Assembly (NCBI RefSeq): GCF_004793975.1
Contig: NZ_SRYB01000002.1
Span: 186,001-250,000, forward strand
Source: Lepagella muris
GTDB lineage: Bacteria > Bacteroidota > Bacteroidia > Bacteroidales > Muribaculaceae
DNA length: 64,000 bases
Reading direction: 5' to 3'
The notes under the pieces were generated by a model. It searched no databases. It saw nothing but the letters and a program-made list of their open reading frames with translations, and was not told the origin of the DNA. Every line of letters starts with the position of its first letter. The first letter of the stretch is position 1. Made by a program: the position numbers and the translations under genes. Below, piece after piece: positions 31,773 through 40,451 of this stretch.

Positions 31773-32786
31773 ATGCGACTAATCAGTCTTTTTTCTGGAG
31801 CTGGCGGTCTTGACCGTGGCTTCCATAATGCAGGTTTCCGCACGGTAACCGCGAATGAGTTCGACAAAAAAATCTGCCCTACGTTTAGGGCAAACTTTCC
31901 TGATGTGGATTTGATCGAGGGAGACATTCGTGATATTCCTTCGGAGAGATTTGAGAATCGACCTGCTGGTATCATCGGTGGTCCACCATGCCAATCATGG
32001 AGCGAGGCTGGTTCTTTGAAGGGTATTGAGGATGCTCGCGGACAATTGTTCTATGAATACATTCGCATCCTTCGAGATAAGCAACCATTGTTCTTCGTAG
32101 CAGAAAATGTGTCTGGTATGCTTGCACGGCGTCACGCAGAAGCAGTTCAAGGCTTTATGCTTCTCTTTGATGAAGCTGGCTATGACGTAAATTTGAAGAT
32201 GCTCAACGCAAACAACTTTGATGTGCCGGAAGACCGTGACCGTGTGTTTTACATTGGTTTCCGCAAGGACTTGAATATCCATGATTACGAATATCCGACA
32301 CCACAGGCGCACAAGCCTACTCTTCGTGAAGCAATATGGGATTTGCAGGAAACTGCGATACCAGCTCGTGAGAAGAATCATACAAATGGCGATGCTTGTC
32401 AAGTGGCGAATAATGAATATTTCATTGGTGCATATTCTCCAATCTTTATGTCTCGTAACAGAGTGCGCGGATGGGACGAGCCTGGCTTTACCGTACAGGC
32501 AAGTGGTCGTCAATGTCAGCTCCACCCACAAGCACCAAAGATGGAGAAAATAGAGAAGAACCTTCAGCGCTTTGTGCCTGGTCAGGAGCATCTTTATCGC
32601 CGTATGACTGTACGTGAGGTGGCTCGTGTGCAAAGTTTTCCTGATGATTACATCTTCCTTTACGATGACATCAACATGGGTTATAAGATGATTGGTAATG
32701 CCGTACCTGTAAATCTTGCATACCATGTGGCAATGAGTATAATAGAAACATTTGACCGTCACGGCATTGACATAAGAAATTACTAA
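31773..32786 (+). CDS. HaeIII-type DNA (cytosine-5) methyltransferase
   Basis: A 337-residue C5 cytosine methyltransferase. Motif I is LISLFSGAGGLDRGF, motif IV is GIIGGPPCQSWSEAG with catalytic Cys73, motif VI is FFVAENVSGML, motif VIII is MSRNRVRGWDEPGFTVQASG, and motif X is YKMIGNAVPVNLAY. It resembles M.HaeIII along its whole length, including the target-recognition stretch (TVQASGRQCQLHPQAPKM). It would methylate GGCC to protect the host from the adjacent endonuclease. The length matches M.HaeIII. Confidence 0.95.
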   Translation: MRLISLFSGAGGLDRGFHNAGFRTVTANEFDKKICPTFRANFPDVDLIEGDIRDIPSERFENRPAGIIGGPPCQSWSEAGSLKGIEDARGQLFYEYIRILRDKQPLFFVAENVSGMLARRHAEAVQGFMLLFDEAGYDVNLKMLNANNFDVPEDRDRVFYIGFRKDLNIHDYEYPTPQAHKPTLREAIWDLQETAIPAREKNHTNGDACQVANNEYFIGAYSPIFMSRNRVRGWDEPGFTVQASGRQCQLHPQAPKMEKIEKNLQRFVPGQEHLYRRMTVREVARVQSFPDDYIFLYDDINMGYKMIGNAVPVNLAYHVAMSIIETFDRHGIDIRNY

Positions 32787-32841
32787 TATGGAAAAGTTTA
32801 CATCTAAGTAGCAACTCACAAGAAATTCTTGTAAGTACAAA

Positions 32842-34350
32842 ATGAGAATAGTATCACTTTTTGCAGGATGTGGTGGTTTGGATTGGGGCTTTGAGCACGC
32901 TGGATTTGATGTGGTGTGGGCAAATGAGAATGACCCTACCATTCACGAAACGTATCGGCTCAATCATCCAAAGACAACACTTAATATTCAGGATATTCGT
33001 ACCCTAACAGGTGCGGATGTGCCTGATTGTGATGGTATCATTGGCGGTCCACCTTGCCAGGCATGGAGTGAAGGTGGCAAACAACGAGGAATAGAAGATC
33101 CACGCGGTCAACTTTTTCTTGACTACATTCGCATAGTCAAGAAAAAGAAACCTAAATTCTTCTTGATTGAGAATGTCCAAGGTATCTTGCAAGATAAGCA
33201 CAAGGATTCACTTGCAATGTTTATGAGTAGTCTTGAAGAGGCTGGCTACAACATTACTTATGAGTTGCTGAATGCGGCAGACTACAAGATTCCGCAAGAC
33301 AGATTCCGCGTATTCTTCATTGGTATCCGCAAAGATTTGAATAATGAGTACATCTTCCCAGATGCAGCCACCGTTATACCTATTACGTTGAAACAAGCTA
33401 TTGGTGACATAGTCGAGCAGCCTTGTTTCTTTGGCGATGAAAAGATGCAACAAGGCAACCAGTTGCGCAAGAATCACGATGTTTATATTGGTGCGTTTGA
33501 TGCAAAGTACATGGCTCGCAACCGTGTGCGCGGTTGGGATGATGTTTCGTTTACGATGCAAGCACAGGCACGGAATGCCCCTTTACATCCGCAAGCACCA
33601 AAGATGACCTTTGTAAACTCAAACCTGCGTCAATTCGCAAAAGGCTATGAGCATCTATACCGCCGACTGAGCGTAAGAGAGTGCGCACGTATTCAGACGT
33701 TTCCGGACAATTTCCATTTCATCTACGACCATGTAACAGACGGCTATAAGATGGTTGGTAATGCTGTGCCTCCTCGTCTGTCATGGTTCTTGGCTGTCCA
33801 GATGAAACTCGCCTTTGCAGAAGAGTTTAACATGAGCGATAAAGAGCGCAAAGATATGCAGAAAGCCAATACCGCATCTGTCCCAAAGCGCGTTGTGGCA
33901 ACTAAGATTAAAGAGGAATATCCGCAGAACATCGTCATGAACAAAGTGCAAATTGCAGATGTCAGCGACCTTGATCTCACAAAGAACGTACTCATCAGCC
34001 TTGTGAAGCTCGACAACATTGAGCACTACATTCGTCAAGAAGCACGCATCTACTATACTGGCAAGCACTTCCCATCAACCGTTGCACTCAACAATTTGTA
34101 CTACTTCATGCCCCACATTAAGGGCAAAGGTGTAAAGGACTTGTATCTGATAAAGATAGCGCGTGTTGGTTCAAAGCATGAGGTGCATCCTGAGTGTGAT
34201 GAGAATGATTTCCGCTTGGTCTTTGAGATTGAGTACATCAAGGAATTGTTCAGCGAATACCGACCAATACATTTGAACATCTGGCACACATTTACTGATA
34301 CAACACTTGACAAACTGGTAAAGATGAATGAGATGGATGACGAAATATAA
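32842..34350 (+). CDS. Second C5 cytosine methyltransferase with C-terminal extension
   Basis: A 502-residue protein. Residues 1-325 are a complete C5 methyltransferase: SLFAGCGGLDWGFEHAGF, GIIGGPPCQAWSEGG (Cys72), FFLIENVQGIL, MARNRVRGWDDVSFTMQAQA and YKMVGNAVPPRLSW. It is clearly related to the HaeIII-type enzyme but differs around the recognition segment (QARNAPLHPQAPK). The C-terminal 170 residues (from about 330, including YYTGKHFPSTVALNNLYYFM) are not recognised; they are not a standard methyltransferase motif. It follows the first methyltransferase by 55 bp in the same direction. It may protect a related sequence, or it may be a second specificity with an unrecognised nuclease tail. 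Confidence 0.88.
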   Translation: MRIVSLFAGCGGLDWGFEHAGFDVVWANENDPTIHETYRLNHPKTTLNIQDIRTLTGADVPDCDGIIGGPPCQAWSEGGKQRGIEDPRGQLFLDYIRIVKKKKPKFFLIENVQGILQDKHKDSLAMFMSSLEEAGYNITYELLNAADYKIPQDRFRVFFIGIRKDLNNEYIFPDAATVIPITLKQAIGDIVEQPCFFGDEKMQQGNQLRKNHDVYIGAFDAKYMARNRVRGWDDVSFTMQAQARNAPLHPQAPKMTFVNSNLRQFAKGYEHLYRRLSVRECARIQTFPDNFHFIYDHVTDGYKMVGNAVPPRLSWFLAVQMKLAFAEEFNMSDKERKDMQKANTASVPKRVVATKIKEEYPQNIVMNKVQIADVSDLDLTKNVLISLVKLDNIEHYIRQEARIYYTGKHFPSTVALNNLYYFMPHIKGKGVKDLYLIKIARVGSKHEVHPECDENDFRLVFEIEYIKELFSEYRPIHLNIWHTFTDTTLDKLVKMNEMDDEI

Positions 34351-34394
34351 ATTCTCTATTCTCGGAAATAATATGATAGATGATAAGAGTAAGT

Positions 34395-34515
34395 TTGAAC
34401 TGTCCTCAAAAAGTTAGACAAAAAACTTTTTGAGGGCAGTTTATTTATGAAAAGGACATTAGAAGAAAAACTTATAGTTCACGCACAAAGTAAATGTGCA
34501 TTTTTTAATGATTGA
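34395..34515 (+). mobile_element. IS3-like insertion sequence remnant (left end and start of OrfA)
   Basis: The stretch TGAACTGTCCTCAAAAAGTT begins a 17-bp inverted repeat (ACTGTCCTCAAAAAGTT with AACTTTTTGAGGGCAGT, one G/T-type mismatch), a terminus style seen in Bacteroidota IS3-family elements. An ATG at 34447 then encodes MKRTLEEKLIVHAQSKCAFF before a stop at 34513, resembling the MKRxLEEKL start of IS3-type OrfA before the frame is lost. No orfB follows. The remaining sequence to 34738 shows no convincing gene; a 49-codon frame at 34551-34700 is unrecognised. Confidence 0.5.
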
Positions 34516-34738
34516 AAATTGAGCGTCAGTAAGGAACTGACACCGGATTTATGATTACAGAAATCATCCTCAAAAAATGCCGTAGAGCTTCATGGAAATT
34601 GTCCGGAGAGTCGAAGTGCTTTCCAGAGAGTACAATCGTGTGGGGGAAGAATTGGGATCTGATGTTTCCGATTGAAGCTTTGAAGGATGGTGATTTTTAG
34701 TGTGGATCTTGCGGAATTTTGGTGTTGGCTGAATGTTT

Positions 34739-34776
34739 AAAAAAAGGTTGCAATCACAAGAATTGCAACCTTTTTT
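34739..34776. terminator. Bidirectional terminator
   Basis: AAAAAAGGTTGCAAT and ATTGCAACCTTTTTT form a perfect stem with flanking A and T runs in both directions. It ends the mutarotase gene on the minus strand. Confidence 0.85.
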
Positions 34777-34787
34777 ATGATGCTGAA

Positions 34788-35660
34788 TTAATGGAATGTC
34801 ACTGTCCATTCGCCGCTTTGGGATGTGGCGGGGAGAAGAGTATTCATGTATTCCTTATCTTTGAACTCACCGGAATAGCCGGTTCTGTCGGTGCGTCCCC
34901 ACCATGGCTCGATGCATACGAATGGTGCGTGAATCTCTTTGTGGGGTGCCCATATTCCGAGTGCTGGGCATCCGCTGGTGAAGGTGAGTACCGGTGTATT
35001 GTTGCGGTCGCACATCACTACTTCCTTGGGGCATACCTGCTCGAATATTATGGCATCATTCCGGAAAGTGTCGTGAGTGATTATCAATCTGTCTCCTTGG
35101 AAAGGGATGTTGCCCGGAGCTACACAACCTTCTGATTCAATCTGAGTGAGGTTGTATCTGTCTGTTCCGATAAGGTCGATATATCCGGCTACTTCTTCGT
35201 TATCGTCAATATTTGGAAGCATATAGGCTGGATGTCCCCCAATCTGGAAATGCATCTCTTCTGCTCCAATGTTGCTTACGGTCCATTTGGTTGTCAGACT
35301 TTCCTTGTCAAGGGAGTGCTTTATTCTTAATTCGAAGTCAAAGGGATATTTCTCTTTTGTGTCAGGGTTGCTCCGGAGAATGAATTCTGCTGAATTGTCG
35401 TTGACTTCCACGGCTTCGAATTCCATATCACGGGCAAACCCATGTTGCGACATCCTGTATTCTTTCCCTTCATGGCGCATGGTGCCATGCCAGAGGGCAC
35501 CGACGATCGGGAACAGAATTGGGGTGTGGCGTTTCCACCATTCAGCGTTGCCGGTCCAGACACATTCTCTGTTGTGTCTCAGATCGGTTACTGACACAAT
35601 CTCTGCTCCAAGTGAGTCAATCACCACTCGAAGCACATCATTTTCGATAGTATATCTCAT
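34788..35660 (-). CDS. Aldose 1-epimerase (mutarotase) family protein
   Basis: A 290-residue protein of the aldose 1-epimerase/LacX group. Family marks are LGAEIVSVTD, WTGNAEWWKRHTPILFPIVG, MSQHGFARDMEF (the conserved His-Gly-Phe-x-Arg), FQIGGHPAYMLP (second catalytic-site His) and ICIEPWWGRTD-like CIEPWWGRTDRTGYSGEFKD. The enzyme interconverts alpha and beta anomers of aldoses in the cytoplasm; no signal peptide is seen. It is monocistronic, with a TAnnTTTG promoter upstream and a strong terminator downstream. The exact sugar is not deducible. Confidence 0.88.
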   Translation of the reverse strand: MRYTIENDVLRVVIDSLGAEIVSVTDLRHNRECVWTGNAEWWKRHTPILFPIVGALWHGTMRHEGKEYRMSQHGFARDMEFEAVEVNDNSAEFILRSNPDTKEKYPFDFELRIKHSLDKESLTTKWTVSNIGAEEMHFQIGGHPAYMLPNIDDNEEVAGYIDLIGTDRYNLTQIESEGCVAPGNIPFQGDRLIITHDTFRNDAIIFEQVCPKEVVMCDRNNTPVLTFTSGCPALGIWAPHKEIHAPFVCIEPWWGRTDRTGYSGEFKDKEYMNTLLPATSQSGEWTVTFH

Positions 35661-35691
35661 AGTCTTTTTTCTAATGCAGTTGGTTAGTCTA

Positions 35692-35699
35692 CAAAGATA
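35692..35699 (-). promoter_or_regulatory. -7 promoter element of the mutarotase gene
   Basis: The minus strand reads TATCTTTG, a TAnnTTTG match 32 bp before the mutarotase ATG. The next 260 bp (35700-35959) hold no gene that I can support. Confidence 0.55.
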
Positions 35700-35959
35700 G
35701 ATAATCCCATTAAAAAATCCTCATATCTATCATAAAAAATGGTGTTTTTTATGGATAGATTATTGAAGTTGTCTAAGATTCCATTTCTATGAGAGATGGG
35801 ATTTAAGGTGGAGAGAGTGGTAGGTGAGAGGTGTCATACATCAATTGGCAGAATAGTTTGCGTTTTTTCATAGATCAGAATCATTTGGTTGCACAATTAG
35901 ACAATAAATTTGAATAACTTGCAGTATGAGATGGAAAACTGTCGGAGACAAAATGGAAA

Positions 35960-35993
35960 AGCATGATTGCGAATTTCAATTCGCAATCATGCT
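35960..35993 (-). terminator. Hairpin terminator after the monooxygenase gene
   Basis: AGCATGATTGCGAATT and its reverse complement AATTCGCAATCATGCT surround a two-base center. On the minus strand it is followed by TTTCCATTTT. It lies just after the stop of the small monooxygenase gene. Confidence 0.85.
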
Positions 35994-36016
35994 TATTCTA
36001 TTGAGAGGGGAGGGGA

Positions 36017-36295
36017 TTAGAAGTTGAATTTTTCGAGGGTGAGGGTGCCGCATGATTCAAGGATGGGGACGAGTCGGCTGAAGTGGTCAGAGTCCATGTG
36101 AGCTTTGAGTGAGGACTCGTCTTTCCATGTCTCGATGATTTCTATATGATTGTCGGATGTGAGGCTTGAGAATGCCTCGTAAGAGATGCAGCCTTCATCG
36201 TGAAGGGAGAGCTCCACGAGTTCTACAGCAGCATCAATGGCTTTCTGACGGAGAGAGCTGTCGGAAATTTCAAGGAAACAATTTAATCTAAGCAT
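36017..36295 (-). CDS. ABM-family (YgiN-like) monooxygenase
   Basis: A 92-residue protein of the antibiotic biosynthesis monooxygenase fold. The pattern is LNCFLEISDSSLRQKAIDAA, then HDEGCISYEAFSSLTSDNHI and IEIIETWKDESSLKAHMDSD then HFSRLVP. This matches the ExW...HxxxxHF core of quinol-type monooxygenases such as YgiN. Such proteins act as small dimers on quinone-like or other aromatic compounds; the substrate here is unknown. It stands alone upstream of the 80-residue and dnaK genes, all on the minus strand. Confidence 0.82.
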   Translation of the reverse strand: MLRLNCFLEISDSSLRQKAIDAAVELVELSLHDEGCISYEAFSSLTSDNHIEIIETWKDESSLKAHMDSDHFSRLVPILESCGTLTLEKFNF

Positions 36296-36382
36296 ATCTT
36301 TATTGCTTTAGTTTTTTTGTTGTAATAAGGTTCGGATAACTTGGTTTATTACATCTGCAAGCTGGATAGACAGCTTTTCAGG

Positions 36383-36625
36383 TTATTTGCCGAAGATACC
36401 GCCGAACATCTTTGATGCCTTGCCTTTGAGTTCGTCGATTGTGGATTCCACTTTTCCGTCGCCGTCAAGGTCGCCGAGGATGTTGCCATCCTTTAGCTTT
36501 GCTATGATTTCAGTAAACGACATTTTTGAATGGTCGAATCCTTTCAGTTTCTCTGTGATCTGCTCCACATTGATAGAGTTGCCGAACTTGTCTTTCAGCT
36601 GACTGATGATTTCATTGATTTCCAT
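36383..36625 (-). CDS. Small 80-residue protein with DxDxDG loop
   Basis: The protein runs MEINEIISQLKDKFGNSINV, then SFTEIIAKLKDGNILGDLDG and DGKVESTIDELKGKASKMFG. The DLDGDGKVE loop resembles an EF-hand or dockerin calcium-binding loop, but there is no full second helix pair and no signal peptide. No named family is recognised. It is close to dnaK on the same strand, but the dnaK terminator lies between them, so it is probably a separate unit. Confidence 0.6.
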   Translation of the reverse strand: MEINEIISQLKDKFGNSINVEQITEKLKGFDHSKMSFTEIIAKLKDGNILGDLDGDGKVESTIDELKGKASKMFGGIFGK

Positions 36626-36665
36626 AGTAGATAAAATTAAAGATTATAAATGATTCTATAAGAAA

Positions 36666-36706
36666 AGATGCGGGATGCATGCCCCGTCGGGTAGCATCCC
36701 GCATCT
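36666..36706 (-). terminator. dnaK terminator
   Basis: AGATGCGGGATGC (36666-36678) pairs perfectly with GCATCCCGCATCT (36694-36706), and the minus strand continues TTTTCTTAT. It falls 22 bp after the dnaK stop. Confidence 0.85.
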
Positions 36707-36727
36707 GATTATCTTTTTAGAAGTGGC

Positions 36728-38623
36728 TTATTTCACTTCCTCAAATTCTACGTCTTCTGCGCCACCGTTCTGCTGCTGGTCATTAGCACCGGGCTGAGGA
36801 CCTGCCTGCTGTCCGGCTGCTGCCTGCTGAGCGTTGGCGATATCCTGTGCAGCTGCCTGGAATGCATCCTGGATGGCTTTCTCTGCGGAATCGATCTCAT
36901 CAATGCGCTGAGCCTTGTGGATCTCTTTCAGGCGGTCGATGGCTGCCTGGATGTTGGCCTTCTTGTCGGCAGGGATCTTGTCGCCGAGCTCGTTGAGCTG
37001 TTTCTCACTCTGGAATACCACAGAGTCAGCACGGTTGAGCTTGTCGATTCTCTCCTTAGCCTTCTTATCAGCCTCCTCGTTGGCTTTAGCCTCGTCGCGC
37101 ATACGCTGGATCTCTGCGTCGCTAAGACCGCTTGATGCCTCGATACGGATTGACTGCTCTTTGCCTGTAGCCTTATCCTTAGCTGAAACGTTGAGGATAC
37201 CGTTGGCGTCAACTTCGAAAGTCACCTCAATCTGCGGCACGCCACGCGGTGCGGGATTAATGCCTGAAAGGTTGAACTCACCGAGAAGTTTGTCGTCAGC
37301 TGCCATAGGACGTTCGCCCTGAAGCACGCGGATGGTCACTTCCGGCTGGTTGTCGGCTGCAGTGGAGAATGTCTCGCTCTTACGGGTCGGGATAGTGGTG
37401 TTAGCCTCAATAAGCTTGGTCATCACGCCACCAAGAGTCTCGATACCGATTGAAAGGGGCACAACGTCAAGAAGAAGCACGTCTTTCACGTCGCCGCTGA
37501 GCACACCACCCTGGATAGCTGCACCGATTGCAACCACTTCGTCAGGGTTAACACCCTTGTTGGGTTCCTTACCGAAAATCTCTTTTACCTTAGCCTGGAT
37601 AGCAGGGATACGAGTAGAACCACCTACGAGGATCACCTCATCAATCTGAGAAGCGGAATATCCGGCATCCTTGAGAGCATTGCGGCAAGGTTCTGCCACA
37701 GCATCGATAAGGCTTGAAGCAAGCTGTTCGAATTTAGCACGTGTGAGAGTCTTCACGAGGTGCTTCGGACCGGAAGCAGTAGCCGTAATGTAGGGGAGGT
37801 TGATTTCAGTAGAAGTAGAGCTTGAAAGCTCGATCTTAGCTTTCTCGGCAGCCTCTTTAAGACGCTGCATAGCCATAGGATCCTGACGGAGGTCAACACC
37901 CTCATCAGCCTTGAACTCGTCAGCAAGCCAGTCGATGATCACGTGGTCGAAGTCATCACCACCGAGGTGGGTATCACCATTTGTGGATTTCACTTCAAAC
38001 ACACCGTCGCCGAGCTCAAGGATAGAGATATCGAAAGTACCGCCACCGAGGTCGAATACTGCGATTTTCTGTTCCTTGTCAGATTTGTCAAGACCGTATG
38101 CAAGCGCAGCGGCAGTAGGCTCGTTGACGATACGGCGCACTTTAAGACCGGCAATCTCACCGGCTTCCTTGGTGGCCTGACGCTGAGAATCGTCGAAGTA
38201 AGCCGGCACTGTGATGACAGCCTCAGTCACCTCCTGACCGAGATAATCCTCGGCAGTCTTCTTCATTTTCTGAAGGATCATGGCGGAAATCTCCTGGGGG
38301 GTGTAGTCGCGACCGTCGATGTCAACCTTCGGCATATTGTTCTGGCATACTACCTTGTAGGGTACGCGCTTGATCTCATCCTCAACCTTATCGCAAGTCT
38401 CGCCCATGAATCTCTTGATAGAGTAGATGGTGCGAGTAGGGTTGGTTATTGCCTGACGTTTTGCGGGATCACCGACCTTACGTTCGCCACCATCGACAAA
38501 AGCCACTACGGAAGGAGTGGTGTTGCGACCTTCGTTGTTAGGAATTACCACAGGGTCTTTACCTTCAAGAACAGCAACGCAGCTGTTGGTGGTGCCCAAG
38601 TCAATACCAATAATTTTAGCCAT
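36728..38623 (-). CDS. dnaK: Hsp70 chaperone DnaK
   Basis: A 631-residue DnaK. The three Hsp70 signatures are present: IGIDLGTTNSCVAV at the start, VFDLGGGTFDISIL near residue 190, and VILVGGSTRIPAIQ near 335. The substrate-binding domain and helical lid follow, and the Gln/Gly-rich tail (QQAAAGQQAGPQPGAND) ends in EDVEFEEVK, the usual EEVK/D-type end. It refolds proteins with DnaJ and GrpE using ATP. dnaJ and grpE are not adjacent. A strong hairpin lies in the 5' leader, 46-74 bp before the ATG. Confidence 0.97.
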   Translation of the reverse strand: MAKIIGIDLGTTNSCVAVLEGKDPVVIPNNEGRNTTPSVVAFVDGGERKVGDPAKRQAITNPTRTIYSIKRFMGETCDKVEDEIKRVPYKVVCQNNMPKVDIDGRDYTPQEISAMILQKMKKTAEDYLGQEVTEAVITVPAYFDDSQRQATKEAGEIAGLKVRRIVNEPTAAALAYGLDKSDKEQKIAVFDLGGGTFDISILELGDGVFEVKSTNGDTHLGGDDFDHVIIDWLADEFKADEGVDLRQDPMAMQRLKEAAEKAKIELSSSTSTEINLPYITATASGPKHLVKTLTRAKFEQLASSLIDAVAEPCRNALKDAGYSASQIDEVILVGGSTRIPAIQAKVKEIFGKEPNKGVNPDEVVAIGAAIQGGVLSGDVKDVLLLDVVPLSIGIETLGGVMTKLIEANTTIPTRKSETFSTAADNQPEVTIRVLQGERPMAADDKLLGEFNLSGINPAPRGVPQIEVTFEVDANGILNVSAKDKATGKEQSIRIEASSGLSDAEIQRMRDEAKANEEADKKAKERIDKLNRADSVVFQSEKQLNELGDKIPADKKANIQAAIDRLKEIHKAQRIDEIDSAEKAIQDAFQAAAQDIANAQQAAAGQQAGPQPGANDQQQNGGAEDVEFEEVK

Positions 38624-38668
38624 AATAATTTCTATATTTTTAGTTTATAAATTCAGATATTAAAACTC

Positions 38669-38697
38669 GCGGATTAAAAAAATCTTTTTTTATCCGC
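38669..38697 (-). promoter_or_regulatory. Hairpin in the dnaK 5' leader
   Basis: GCGGAT plus seven As (38669-38682, with one bulged T) pairs with seven Ts plus ATCCGC (38685-38697), separated only by TC. The stem is about 13 bp with a U/A-rich core. It lies between divergent genes, so no upstream gene needs a terminator here. An attenuator or heat-responsive element is possible. Confidence 0.55.
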
Positions 38698-38948
38698 TCA
38701 CTCAACATATAAACAAATCTCGTGCTAAAAGTTTCGGTCAGGGATAAAATTTTTATTTAAATTATGTAAAATAATGATATTGCAGCAATTGAGAAATAAC
38801 GATTGGGATGGTGGAGGCGTGACAAATATGTGACAAAAATGACAAAATACATATTTCGCCGATCAAAGTTTTGTCAGGGAGTTTAATAATAGAGGTCTAA
38901 AAAGTCAATAAAATGAGTAAAATATGATAGAATATCACAAAAAATGGT

Positions 38949-38956
38949 TAACTTTG
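38949..38956 (+). promoter_or_regulatory. -7 promoter element of the serine palmitoyltransferase gene
   Basis: TAACTTTG is an exact TAnnTTTG match, 86 bp before the gene start. The leader that follows contains short pairable segments (CCCCA/TGGGG near 38970-38990; ACCTC/GAGGT) without a recognised class. Confidence 0.6.
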
Positions 38957-39042
38957 CAGCCTGAATATACCCCACCTCATGAATTGGGGCGACGAATGAG
39001 ACGTCCACGGGGGAGGTCAGCAAGTAAACACCTTGAATAAAT

Positions 39043-40230
39043 ATGAAGCTTTTACAAGAGAAACTGTCGCGCTACGATGCGCCCCAACGTGCAAAGGCAG
39101 CGGGCATCTACCCTTATTTCAGACCAATTTCAAGTGAGCAGAACACGGAAGTGCTGATGAACGGAAGAAAAGTGCTCATGTTCGGTTCCAACAGTTATAT
39201 GGGCCTCACGAATCATCCGAAGGTAATAGAGGCAGCTGTAGCAGCAACGAAAAAATATGGCACAGGCATGGCCGGTTCGCCATTCCTCAATGGCACGCTT
39301 GACATCCACAAGCAGCTTGAGGCTCGCCTTGCGGAATATGTCGGCAAGGAGGACTGTATGCTCTACAGCACAGGCTTCGGCGTCAACCTCGGCGTTGTCT
39401 CCACGCTTACAGGCAGAGAGGATTACGTTATACTTGACGAGCAGGATCATGCCTCTATAATAGAGGGCCGTCGGCTTTCCTTCTCAAATTATCTGAAATA
39501 CCGCCACAACGATATGGCGAGTCTTGAGACTCAGCTTAAGAAATGCGATCCCGACAAAGTGAAACTGATAGTGACAGACGGTGTCTTCTCGATGGAGGGC
39601 GATGTGGCGAATCTTCCGGAGATTGTGCGTCTTGCCAAGCAGTATAATGCTTCGGTCATGGTAGATGAGGCACACGGTATCGGTGTGTTTGGAGAGGGTG
39701 GACGTGGCACGTGCAACCATTTCGGCGTCACTGATGATGTAGACCTGATCATGGGCACGTTCAGCAAGTCGTTTGCATCGCTGGGCGGCTTTATCGCCAC
39801 AGACAAGGAGGTGACCAACTATCTGCGTCACAATTCACGCGCCTATATCTTCACGGCAAGCATCACGCCTGCCTCCACAGCTGCAGTGAATGCCGCGCTC
39901 GACATCATGATAGCCGAGCCGGAACGCCAGACGCATCTTTGGGACATCACTAATTATGCCCTTGAGCAATTCCGCGCGATGGGCTGCGAGATAGGCAACA
40001 CTTCGACCCCTATCATCCCCTTGTTCATAAGAGACGACTACAAGACCTTCCACGTCACTCATGATCTTCTAGAGGAGGGAGTGTTTGTCAATCCGGTGGT
40101 AACTCCGGCAGTGGCTCCGCAAGACACGCTGATCCGCTATTCACTCATGGCTACCCACACGAAGGAGCAGGTGACGCGTTCGATCGAGGCAATAGAGAAG
40201 GTATTTAAGAAGTATGATATAATCCACTGA
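39043..40230 (+). CDS. spt: Serine palmitoyltransferase (alpha-oxoamine synthase family)
   Basis: A 395-residue PLP enzyme of the alpha-oxoamine synthase family. The start MKLLQEKLSRYDAPQRAKAA is close to the serine palmitoyltransferase of Bacteroides (product of BT_0870). Family marks include NSYMGLTNHPKV, the GTGMAGSPFLNGTLDIH line, DEAHGIGVFGEGGRG, and the PLP-binding Lys242 in MGTFSKSFASLGG. The enzyme condenses serine with an acyl-CoA to start sphingolipid synthesis, a hallmark of Bacteroidota. Older annotation would name it 2-amino-3-ketobutyrate CoA ligase or AONS; sequence resemblance favours the sphingolipid role. Confidence 0.85.
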   Translation: MKLLQEKLSRYDAPQRAKAAGIYPYFRPISSEQNTEVLMNGRKVLMFGSNSYMGLTNHPKVIEAAVAATKKYGTGMAGSPFLNGTLDIHKQLEARLAEYVGKEDCMLYSTGFGVNLGVVSTLTGREDYVILDEQDHASIIEGRRLSFSNYLKYRHNDMASLETQLKKCDPDKVKLIVTDGVFSMEGDVANLPEIVRLAKQYNASVMVDEAHGIGVFGEGGRGTCNHFGVTDDVDLIMGTFSKSFASLGGFIATDKEVTNYLRHNSRAYIFTASITPASTAAVNAALDIMIAEPERQTHLWDITNYALEQFRAMGCEIGNTSTPIIPLFIRDDYKTFHVTHDLLEEGVFVNPVVTPAVAPQDTLIRYSLMATHTKEQVTRSIEAIEKVFKKYDIIH

Positions 40231-40304
40231 TCGGTTTCCGCCGCATCGGTCCTGCATCATCAGGCTGACGGCTTTTTTTAGCCGGAATAATGGATAAAAA
40301 TCGC

Positions 40305-40339
40305 AAAGCAGGCGACAGACAGAGGTCTTCGCCTGCTTT
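40305..40339 (+). terminator. Terminator after spt
   Basis: AAAGCAGGCGA (40305-40315) pairs with TCGCCTGCTTT (40329-40339), followed by a run of Ts. It lies 75 bp after the spt stop. Confidence 0.85.
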
Positions 40340-40413
40340 TTTTTGCATAAGTTGGCAAAACTGCATAAAATAATTGAAAAATTATTTTGCATCAATTGTG
40401 AAATAGATTAATT

Positions 40414-40441
40414 TCGCAATATAAAAATCGCAATATAAAAA
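40414..40441 (+). repeat. Direct 14-bp tandem duplication before pRiA4b-type gene
   Basis: TCGCAATATAAAAA occurs twice in a row just upstream of the gene at 40452. It overlaps the expected promoter zone and could carry a binding site or be a replication slip product. Confidence 0.6.
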
Positions 40442-40451
40442 ACTATATAAG

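Noticed and set aside
31995..32942. Open frame of 315 codons opposite the HaeIII-type methyltransferase
   Set aside because: The sense strand holds all C5 methyltransferase motifs; the antisense product has no domain and runs across the gap between two genes.
34551..34700. 49-codon plus-strand frame after the IS3-like remnant
   Set aside because: No family is recognised, there is no promoter, and the surroundings are degraded mobile DNA, so it is too weak to list as a gene.
38960..39042. Riboswitch in the leader of the serine palmitoyltransferase gene
   Set aside because: Only short 5-bp pairings (CCCCA/TGGGG, ACCTC/GAGGT) were found, with no second copy for covariation and no known motif.
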